Shown here piece after piece: positions 1 to 4,890 of a DNA stretch of 7,108 nt. The number at the start of each line of letters is the position of its first letter. Position 1 is the stretch's first letter. The translations under genes were made by a program, and so were the position numbers. This stretch comes from Palsa-147 sp049279675 (GTDB taxonomy: Bacteria; Acidobacteriota; Terriglobia; Acidiferrales; UBA7541): NCBI GenBank assembly GCA_049279675.1, contig JBAPOP010000134.1, forward strand, positions 1 to 7,108, in the 5' to 3' direction. The notes beneath the pieces are model-generated. The model saw nothing but the letters and a program-made list of their open reading frames with translations. It had not been told where the DNA came from and did no database searches.

Positions 1-459
1 ACGGTTATGGAAATTACGGCACTTCTAGAATTCGTGCGAAAAATGGAGCCCGCGATTGCAGCCTTATGCCCAGACAAATCCACAGGCATGTTCGAAGTCA
101 GTTCGATTGAACTGGCCCAACTCTCCACTTGTATGTCAGGGCTCCCAAGCGCGCGAGGCGCGCGATTTACCTACGCAGTATCACTCCAAAGACACCCAAA
201 ACCACGAACTACGCCCCATTGTCGTGACCTAATATATACCTGTTTCTCCGTACAGTACTTGGAATTTCAAAGGACAGTGCGACGAAAAAAGCATCTAGGT
301 CGTAACGAAGTCGAGCTGGGTGGCAAGCTTCCGTTACCCGTTCCATCGGCTGGGGACTGCCGGGATTTTACTATCCGCTTTCGCGCTCACGCAATGCCTT
401 TTTTGAGCATTTCTTTTCGCACGATTAGCGAGAGGAACAGCAGCATCGCCCGCCGCTAG
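1..459 (+). CDS. Doubtful hypothetical ORF, open to the left edge
   Basis: The frame is open from base 1, with an ATG at position 7, and ends at TAG 457-459, giving about 150 residues. I do not recognise the protein. The first ~50 residues look plausible (an amphipathic start followed by mixed composition), but the rest is rich in Arg and Cys without a clear fold. Codon use is unbiased, with AGA, AGG, CGA, ATA, CTA and TTA codons, unlike the GC-ending codons of the nearby methyltransferase. No ribosome binding site can be judged because only six bases precede the ATG. It could be the tail of a gene starting outside the window, a decayed gene, or chance. Around the stop lie a 12-bp palindrome and a weak AACAGC/GCTGTT stem followed by TTTT, which might be a terminator. 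Confidence 0.15.
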   Translation, partial: TVMEITALLEFVRKMEPAIAALCPDKSTGMFEVSSIELAQLSTCMSGLPSARGARFTYAVSLQRHPKPRTTPHCRDLIYTCFSVQYLEFQRTVRRKKHLGRNEVELGGKLPLPVPSAGDCRDFTIRFRAHAMPFLSISFRTISERNSSIARR

Positions 460-463
460 CGGC
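452..463. repeat. Perfect 12-bp palindrome at the end of the doubtful ORF
   Basis: GCCGCTAGCGGC is its own reverse complement and overlaps the TAG stop (457-459) of the doubtful frame. It lies inside a wider weak stem (AACAGC 436-441 with GCTGTT 462-467) that runs into TTTT at 466-469, so this could be a weak plus-strand terminator. A palindrome of this size is only mildly unexpected in 1.1 kb. Confidence 0.3.
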
Positions 464-569
464 TGTTTTCAACCGTTTACGCGGCAGCACGGCGCTTCTG
501 CCCCCAGGCGCCATCTTGTATTCTGCAACTCGCGTGCCTTTCCTCCCCGCGATGTGCCGTGTGTCCCGG

Positions 570-618
570 TCCTTCGTTCGCCAGCGGCGAACGAAGAGTG
601 GGTGGCTTGATTTCTCGC
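570..618. repeat. Palindromic intergenic repeat, copy 1
   Basis: This 49-bp unit matches 1021-1069 with four differences. Its first half is a perfect hairpin: CTTCGTTCGCC (572-582), loop AGC (583-585), GGCGAACGAAG (586-596), giving an 11-bp stem. The stem is followed by a conserved non-palindromic tail, GGGTGGCT-GATTTCTCGC. Conservation of stem, loop and tail together at two sites points to a dispersed repeat family rather than chance. Translated in plus frames it yields the peptide 'SFVRQRRTK-GWLDFS', which could be mis-called as protein. It has no U-tract, so it is not a classical terminator. I infer a REP-like element; no transposase is visible nearby. Confidence 0.75.
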
Positions 619-624
619 TTACCT

Positions 625-641
625 CCGAGGTCCCACCTCGG
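625..641. repeat. Short inverted repeat next to repeat copy 1
   Basis: CCGAGGT (625-631), CCC (632-634) and ACCTCGG (635-641) form a perfect 7-bp stem with a 3-nt loop, seven bases after repeat copy 1 ends. It may be a second hairpin of the same element, but copy 2 is followed by a different short palindrome (CGGAATTCCG, 1076-1085), so the link is uncertain. Confidence 0.4.
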
Positions 642-1020
642 GGTCTGAGCCTCCGCACTCCCGCGCGCCGATCTATCGCGAAATCTCCCGGGAAACTTGA
701 CTCTCAACACCTCCTTACGTATTTCCGCATTACGCTCTAGCACCCTTACGACAGCGCCATTTGCGCTCTCGCCCGCAATCGTTTACGGTGGTCGCGGAGC
801 TATGGCTAATAAGCGTAATCGCGAAGTGATAAATCGGGTGGTCCGGACGCGTTCCGCGCTGATTTCTACTCGATACATCGTGCGATTAGAAACTCATCTA
901 ACTCCAACAAAACAAACGATCGAGCCTACCTCTACTCGATACAAAACGGGTCTCCGACCCATCAGATTTTCTTCTCGCTCCACTCCCATCGCCCGTCAGA
1001 TCCCCGACCGGGGTGCCTCA

Positions 1021-1069
1021 TCCTTCGTTCGCCAGCGGCGAACAAAGGATGGGTGGCTCGATTTCTCGC
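1021..1069. repeat. Palindromic intergenic repeat, copy 2
   Basis: This is the second copy of the 49-bp unit at 570-618, in the same orientation. Arms TCCTTCGTTCGCC (1021-1033) and GGCGAACAAAGGA (1037-1049) flank the same AGC loop and pair at 12 of 13 positions; the single mismatch is C1026/A1044. The outer two base pairs are intact here but lost in copy 1, while the inner mismatch is absent in copy 1, so each copy keeps part of a longer ancestral stem. It ends 66 bases before the methyltransferase ATG. Confidence 0.75.
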
Positions 1070-1114
1070 CGAGCCCGGAATTCCGAGCCTCGTCAGCCCA
1101 CCACGCGAATCATG

Positions 1115-1120
1115 TACAAT
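1115..1120 (+). promoter_or_regulatory. Possible -10 box for the methyltransferase
   Basis: TACAAT matches TATAAT at five of six positions and ends 14 bases before the ATG at 1135. There is no convincing -35 hexamer 16-18 bp upstream. If used, transcription would start around 1127 and leave a leader of under ten bases, in keeping with the absence of a Shine-Dalgarno sequence. Confidence 0.35.
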
Positions 1121-1134
1121 TCCGCGAGCCCGCG

Positions 1135-1974
1135 ATGCCCCACTCACCTCCCACGCTCGATGGTCTCGAATCCGTCCTCGAATCCATCGCGTCCGACCCG
1201 CGTATCCCTCCGAATTTCGCGGAATGGATTCGCGATAGCCTGCGCTACGGCGGGCGAAAAATTCGAATCCTGCGCTACATCCAGGCGCACGCAAGCAAAA
1301 ACGAAACGCCGCGACTTCTCGATGTCGGCGCGCAATTCGGCGCTCTCGCGATTTACGCAGCGCGGCTCGGCTGCCGTGCCGCCGCCGTGGATTACGGGCT
1401 TTACTCTCGAATATTTCGCGAAGTTGTCGCCGATCGCGGCGTCGATTACCGCGAATGCGATCTCGCCCGCGAGCCGCTGCCGTTCGCGGACAATTCATTC
1501 GACTTCGTCACCTACACTGACGTCATCGAGCATCACGCGTTTTCGCCCAAGCGCGTTCTCGCCGAAATTCATCGCGTCCTCTCGCCCGCAGGCCGCGTGA
1601 TCGTCTCCACTCCCAATCACGCGTCCATCTACAACCGGATCAAACTTTTTTTCGGCGGCAGCGTCAACGACGAGTTCGAATATTTTTTCAATACCACCGC
1701 GGACGCGGAAATTTATCCGGGACATCATCGCGAATTCACGCGCGCAGAAATTAAGTCGGCGCTCGAGCGGACCGATTTCCGCGTTCTCGAATGCCGCGTG
1801 ATTGACGACGACCTGGAATCGCTCCGAAATTACCGGCGCCGCGCCGCCCGTGCGAAATCGCCTTCCGATTCGCGCGATTTCGTTCTGCGCGCGCTCGGAG
1901 AAATCTGGTCGCCGTTGCGCTTGCCCTTTGGTCGCTGGATTTGGGCGGTCGCCGAAAAGCCAACCGCGAAGTAA
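1135..1974 (+). CDS. Class I SAM-dependent methyltransferase
   Basis: This 279-residue cytoplasmic protein has a Rossmann-type methyltransferase fold. Motif I is LLDVGAQFGALAIYAA (61-76), where the usual second Gly is Gln (DVGAQFG). The acidic residue at the end of strand 2 is D86 (AAVDYG). The motif II/III region contains D109, then PFADNSFDFVTYTDVIEHH (116-134) and the helix VLAEIHRVLSPAGRVIVSTPN (141-161). The C-terminal part (GHHREFTRAEI, 197-206) is typical of Methyltransf_11/23-type enzymes in sugar, lipid or O-antigen pathways; the acceptor cannot be deduced. ATG 1135 was chosen because everything upstream in frame, back to TTG 697, lacks domain features and crosses a palindromic repeat. 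No Shine-Dalgarno site precedes it; a TACAAT box lies just upstream. It appears monocistronic and converges on the minus-strand operon. Confidence 0.85.
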   Translation: MPHSPPTLDGLESVLESIASDPRIPPNFAEWIRDSLRYGGRKIRILRYIQAHASKNETPRLLDVGAQFGALAIYAARLGCRAAAVDYGLYSRIFREVVADRGVDYRECDLAREPLPFADNSFDFVTYTDVIEHHAFSPKRVLAEIHRVLSPAGRVIVSTPNHASIYNRIKLFFGGSVNDEFEYFFNTTADAEIYPGHHREFTRAEIKSALERTDFRVLECRVIDDDLESLRNYRRRAARAKSPSDSRDFVLRALGEIWSPLRLPFGRWIWAVAEKPTAK

Positions 1975-1998
1975 ATGAGATCCAGGGAAAGATAGAGT

Positions 1999-2031
1999 TG
2001 AATTGAACTCGCGCCCGCGCGAACGAATTCA
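1999..2031 (+). terminator. Weak hairpin after the methyltransferase
   Basis: An imperfect hairpin lies 25 bases after the stop: TCGCG (2009-2013) pairs with CGCGA (2018-2022), and outer GAATT (2000-2004) pairs with AATTC (2026-2030) across an internal loop. There is no immediate U-run, only ATTTTT about 10 bases later. It is a weak candidate for ending the plus-strand transcript. Confidence 0.2.
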
Positions 2032-2112
2032 TCCCGCCGGAATTTTTCAGCTTCACATTTTGAAATAATCTAACGAGCGATCCGGGAACGCCTGCGCGGA
2101 ATTCATGCGGAG

Positions 2113-2161
2113 AAAAAAAATCAGGCGGTTGCGCGGCCAATGGCCCGGCCGCGCAACCGCC
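2113..2161 (-). terminator. Strong intrinsic terminator of the minus-strand operon
   Basis: GGCGGTTGCGCGGCC (2124-2138) and GGCCGCGCAACCGCC (2147-2161) form a perfect 15-bp GC-rich stem with an 8-nt loop. Read on the minus strand, the stem begins 12 bases after the TAA of the lipoprotein gene and is followed by TGA and then eight T (A2113-A2120 on the plus strand). This is a textbook Rho-independent terminator for minus-strand transcription. On the plus strand no U-tract follows the stem, so it should not act efficiently for the methyltransferase. Confidence 0.92.
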
Positions 2162-2173
2162 CGATGGTTAGAG

Positions 2174-4024
2174 TTACTGTTGGCCTTCGGTTTCGCCCGA
2201 TCCCACTTGAGCGAACCCAGTGGCGACGTTGGAGTCGACGTCGACTGTGACTCCAAGCAGGCCGCTCACTACGTACGAGACCTGGCTGCTCGGTGTCGCG
2301 GCGCCGTTAACCGTTATTGAATCGGTATAGCGTCCGACGTTGACCGCGTCAGCCGTGGACATGCCCGTGACAGTTGCCGCGGACGTCTCGGTCGCGCTAG
2401 GCGTTGCGGGGTTCAAATCGTTCAAGTTCGCGGTGCCGGCGAAGTTGCCGGATGCGTCAAAAACGACTTGTCCCGTCGAGTTGCTCAGGTCGCCAGCGTT
2501 ACTGTCGCCCGAGAACCCAACGCCATTGTTAACGTTCGCGAGTGCCGTTGCGGTTTGCGGTGCCATGAAGCCCGCGCCCAAATCATCGACATCGAGCTCG
2601 GAAATCAATGCTCCACCGCCGCCGGTTGCGTTGTTCGGATCGTTGATGTTTATCGCAGGATCGACCAGGTACATACCGTACGTCACGAAATCGGTATCAC
2701 CTGAGACGACCGCTGTGATCGTGCCGTAACCATTGGTTGTGGCGCTCGTCGCGGCGACGACAAAGCTCGCCTGGAATGTATCGGGTGCTCCCGGATCAAC
2801 GAAACCTCCTTCATTGTAATCCGTGACTCCGTTGAGCGACGTTGCGGAAGTCCCAAGGCCGTCCGCGGTGAATTGGCCCGCAAGTGCAATCGGTCCGAAG
2901 GCTGATTCACTGTATGGCCACTGTTCATCGATGACGTATGGGCCGGTCACATTCGCTGCCGCAAACGTTGTCGTTCCCTGGCCAATTGCAGGGCCTGCTA
3001 GAACGATACCGTTGTCGGTGCAAACGAGATACAAGGCTTCTGTGCCAACGACGTAGTACGTGAAATCAGCGCCTGCGATAACTGCTGTTCCACGGCCACT
3101 GGCGTCAGCTGCTGCAACGCTGCTTCCCAGGACTCCGCCGAGTGAGAATGATCCGGCTTCATCTATGTCGCCAGTTCCCGTGAGAACCAACCCGGTGGCG
3201 TTGACCACTCCGCCAAGAACAGTCGGAGTGCCGCTAACGAAGCCGGCGGTGGTAAGCGCGTAGTTGCCTGCGAAGCCGCTCGTGATTGCAGCGGCGGTTT
3301 GAAAATCCATCGATCCGCTCGACGTAGCTGCTGCGTCGAACTCGGTGATCAGCATGTGATTGCTGTTCACGACGACGAACGACAACGTCTGCACGCCGGC
3401 AACGCCCACATTCGGATCTGGCATGCTGGTCGCTAGAGAAGTTGCGTTCAGGATCATCGTGCCCTGGCCGTCCGCGTTCACGGTATACGTTCCCAACAAA
3501 GTGTCGCCAGCGGACGAGCCGGTGGACGCATTGTTGAGGTCTTCCTCGGAACCAGCTGCTACGTTTCCGGCTCCATCAAGCACTACGACGCCGGCGGCCG
3601 TATAGAAGTCGCCGACCGCGTCGAAGCCGTTCGCATAGAAAGCGTAGTTGCCGGTGAGACTGGCTGCCGTAGCAACCGCATTCACCGTGACACTAGCGGT
3701 CGCCGTGACTGCCGGCTTTACGGTCGCATCCGCCGTGATCGTCACTGCGCCGGCGGTCGACGGAGCGGTGTAAACAGTTGAAGCGCCGCTTGCCGTGTGC
3801 GTCGGGTTGAAGGTGCCGCAAGGCGAAGGCGAACATGTCCAGTCAACGCCTTCGTTATGACTATCGTGTGTTACGGTGGCCGCGATCGAAGCGCTGTTGT
3901 TGATTTCCAGCGTCGCGGGCGGTGCCGTGCTGATCGTGATTGCCGGCGGCGTACTCTTACTGCAAGCCGACAAGAACGCTGCTACCGTGCATGCAACTGC
4001 AATCAATAGGGCTTTGCGATTCAT
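2174..4024 (-). CDS. Acidic repeat-containing lipoprotein with N-terminal Ig-like domain
   Basis: This 616-residue exported lipoprotein has a basic start (MNRK), a hydrophobic stretch and the lipobox LSAC with C21 as the predicted lipidated residue. Residues ~28-115 resemble a bacterial Ig-like domain, with C64 and C69 placed for a disulfide and a 'GASTVYTAP' strand. Four related modules of ~110-130 residues follow, starting near GNYAFY (125), GNYALT (253), GPYVID (361) and GVGFSG (501). Each has a 'DGxGN/DASGN'-like turn and ends in a strand such as FVVVNSNHMLITEFD (216-230) or YVVSGLLGVTVDVD (584-597). The mature protein has only four Lys/Arg (K23, K103, R311, R565) but about 50 Asp/Glu. 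GGGAGG lies six bases before the ATG, inside the upstream gene, and the start overlaps the upstream stop as ATGA. The function is unknown; no catalytic motif was seen. A surface or periplasmic beta-rich structural or binding role is my inference. Confidence 0.85.
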   Translation of the reverse strand: MNRKALLIAVACTVAAFLSACSKSTPPAITISTAPPATLEINNSASIAATVTHDSHNEGVDWTCSPSPCGTFNPTHTASGASTVYTAPSTAGAVTITADATVKPAVTATASVTVNAVATAASLTGNYAFYANGFDAVGDFYTAAGVVVLDGAGNVAAGSEEDLNNASTGSSAGDTLLGTYTVNADGQGTMILNATSLATSMPDPNVGVAGVQTLSFVVVNSNHMLITEFDAAATSSGSMDFQTAAAITSGFAGNYALTTAGFVSGTPTVLGGVVNATGLVLTGTGDIDEAGSFSLGGVLGSSVAAADASGRGTAVIAGADFTYYVVGTEALYLVCTDNGIVLAGPAIGQGTTTFAAANVTGPYVIDEQWPYSESAFGPIALAGQFTADGLGTSATSLNGVTDYNEGGFVDPGAPDTFQASFVVAATSATTNGYGTITAVVSGDTDFVTYGMYLVDPAININDPNNATGGGGALISELDVDDLGAGFMAPQTATALANVNNGVGFSGDSNAGDLSNSTGQVVFDASGNFAGTANLNDLNPATPSATETSAATVTGMSTADAVNVGRYTDSITVNGAATPSSQVSYVVSGLLGVTVDVDSNVATGFAQVGSGETEGQQ

Positions 4025-4485
4025 CGGCGGCCTCCCGTTAGAGTAAGGGTCTTGGTGGCCTCTTTAGCCCCTTGCAGCACGGGGAATCCGTGCTCGTTGC
4101 GAATCGTATAGGTTTTTTCGCCAGCTTCGATTGTGCGAACCAAGAAGACTTGGCCGCCTTTCATGGACGTCATTACACCCACCAACCTGACGTGGGTGCC
4201 TGCCGGGACCGCGATTCGGTGCGTGCCGCGGAGCGCGAACGGTCCCAGATGACCGTCAATCGTGCCCTTGGACGTCGCAACGAACATATGGCCGCCGATC
4301 AGCTTACCCGGTACAAATTCCTTGATGCTCGATACATTTCCTTCCAGCGTGATTTCCTTGCTGGCGTCGTATCTCGGCACGGCAGTCTTGTGCGGTACGG
4401 GGACCGTTGCCGCCTGTGCCGATACGCTTACCAGCAGAAAAGCTAGAAGGCCGAGACACCCCAGGCCTCCCATCACTTTCTTCAT
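4021..4485 (-). CDS. Small secreted OB-fold-like protein
   Basis: This 154-residue protein is the first gene of the minus-strand operon. It has a signal peptide (MKKVMGG, then a hydrophobic run to about V21) with a likely cleavage site after SAQA (A25). The core (about 44-135) is beta-rich: EITLEGNVSSIKEF (44-57), GHMFVATSKGTIDGHLGP (65-82), GTHVRLVGVMTSMKGGQVFLVRTI (96-119) and YTIRNEHGFPVL (126-137). This order, with a 'HLGP' turn and a 'VRTIEAGEKTYTIRNEHGFPV' tail, resembles small periplasmic OB-fold-like proteins I associate with Acidobacteriota; the resemblance is from memory. The mature protein is basic (about 17 Lys/Arg against about 9 acidic residues). The frame is open up to 4623, but ATG 4485 is preferred because GGAGGG sits five bases before it and a signal peptide starts there. 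Its TGA overlaps the lipoprotein ATG, implying translational coupling. The ligand and function are unknown. Confidence 0.8.
   Translation of the reverse strand: MKKVMGGLGCLGLLAFLLVSVSAQAATVPVPHKTAVPRYDASKEITLEGNVSSIKEFVPGKLIGGHMFVATSKGTIDGHLGPFALRGTHRIAVPAGTHVRLVGVMTSMKGGQVFLVRTIEAGEKTYTIRNEHGFPVLQGAKEATKTLTLTGGRR
4031..4036 (-). promoter_or_regulatory. Ribosome binding site of the lipoprotein gene
   Basis: GGGAGG (CCTCCC on the plus strand) lies six bases before the lipoprotein ATG and within the last codons of the OB-fold-like gene. It supports start 4024 and re-initiation at the ATGA overlap. Confidence 0.8.
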
Positions 4486-4490
4486 CTTTA

Positions 4491-4496
4491 CCCTCC
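4491..4496 (-). promoter_or_regulatory. Ribosome binding site deciding the OB-fold gene start
   Basis: GGAGGG (CCCTCC on the plus strand) lies five bases before ATG 4485. It is a strong Shine-Dalgarno match and selects this start over the in-frame upstream ATG at 4623, whose extra 46 residues would block the signal peptide. Confidence 0.85.
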
Positions 4497-4816
4497 ATTT
4501 TGTTTGAATCTTCGTACAGGAACCGATACAACGAGAGGTAGAAGCTAGAATACTTCCCACACGCAGTTCGCATTCGCAGGACACGCACTCCCCAGGCCGT
4601 CGAACAGAACCGGCCAATCGCACGCGAGTCTAACACTACTAGTACGCGGCCAAAACGAAAAACCAGCTGCAAAAGGCTCGTGTAGTCAAACAGTAATCAG
4701 TGCCTTTACATTATTGATTCAAAGACAGTTACAGAGATATTCTGTGCTGTGGTGTAGGGATTTGAACGCTTTTAGGTTAAGTATCCAGCAAGTATGGGAA
4801 GGTGTAGCGACGAATT

Positions 4817-4833
4817 TGTATCATTTTGATACA
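4817..4833. promoter_or_regulatory. Perfect inverted repeat, candidate operator
   Basis: TGTATCA (4817-4823), TTT (4824-4826) and TGATACA (4827-4833) form a perfect 7-bp-arm palindrome centred about 28 bp upstream of the peptidase -35 box. The arm-to-centre spacing of about 10 bp suits a dimeric helix-turn-helix regulator. The regulator is not encoded in the window and I cannot assign a family. It could control the peptidase, the divergent operon, or both. Confidence 0.5.
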
Positions 4834-4852
4834 CGATTTCCGGGCGACCGCC

Positions 4853-4880
4853 TTGCAAAAAACGTCACTCGGTATAGAAT
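4853..4880 (+). promoter_or_regulatory. Sigma70-like promoter of the peptidase gene
   Basis: TTGCAA (4853-4858), a 16-bp spacer and TAGAAT (4875-4880) match the -35 and -10 consensus at four and five of six positions. The -10 ends only ten bases before the ATG at 4891, so a start site six to eight bases downstream would leave a 3-5 base leader, that is, a nearly leaderless mRNA. No Shine-Dalgarno sequence is present in CCGCGGCGCC before the ATG. Confidence 0.5.
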
Positions 4881-4890
4881 CCGCGGCGCC

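Larger units (their letters stand above)
1..1134. other. Gene-poor region with palindromic repeats
   Basis: This 1.1-kb stretch has no confidently supported gene. It contains two copies of a 49-bp palindromic repeat (570-618, 1021-1069), a 7-bp-arm inverted repeat (625-641), a perfect 12-bp palindrome (452-463), and several shorter inverted repeats of 5-6 bp arms (99-114, 150-164, 948-960, 1002-1013) that are near chance expectation. Reading frames that cross it are short or have mixed, unbiased codon use. The long open frame leading into the methyltransferase from about 697 translates the second repeat copy and has no domain-like sequence before 1135, so I treat it as non-coding. No tRNA or rRNA sequence was recognised. 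Confidence 0.6.
4486..4890. other. Divergent intergenic control region
   Basis: These 405 bases separate the minus-strand operon from the divergent peptidase gene. The part from about 4680 to 4840 is visibly more AT-rich than the surrounding genes. No gene was found. It holds the operon's ribosome binding site, a perfect inverted repeat (4817-4833), a sigma70-like promoter for the peptidase (4853-4880), and a shorter 5-bp-arm inverted repeat (ACAGA...TCTGT, 4731-4745). For the minus strand, TATTCT (4552 down to 4547) is a possible -10 box that would give a leader of about 55 bases, but no good -35 accompanies it, so the operon promoter remains unassigned. Confidence 0.6.

Noticed and set aside
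697..725. TTGACT (697-702) with TATTTC (720-725) as a promoter
   Set aside because: The -10 matches only three of six positions and nothing convincing lies immediately downstream.
865..943. 13-bp direct repeat TCTACTCGATACA at 865-877 and 931-943, 66 bp apart
   Set aside because: A 13-base match somewhere in 7 kb is close to chance (roughly 0.4 expected), the flanks do not align, and no array or third copy exists, so it is not CRISPR-like or iteron-like.
99..1013. Short inverted repeats at 99-114, 150-164, 948-960 and 1002-1013 as a palindrome array
   Set aside because: Stems of 5-6 bp with 2-4 base loops are expected a few times per kilobase at this base composition, and the arms share no sequence.
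962..1600. Long open frames opposite to and out of phase with the methyltransferase (962-1498 minus, 1013-1600 plus)
   Set aside because: They are Arg/Ser-rich, lack domain motifs and overlap a gene with clear methyltransferase motifs; they are shadow frames of GC-biased coding DNA.
4486..4623. Longer N-terminus for the OB-fold-like protein, starting at 4623
   Set aside because: The extra 46 residues are Cys/Arg-rich and would bury a clear signal peptide. GGAGGG five bases before ATG 4485 marks the better start.
4745..4785. Possible tRNA T-loop on the minus strand (GTTCAAATCC-like sequence at about 4757-4768)
   Set aside because: The flanking bases do not form a T-stem, and no acceptor, D-arm or anticodon stem could be placed around it.
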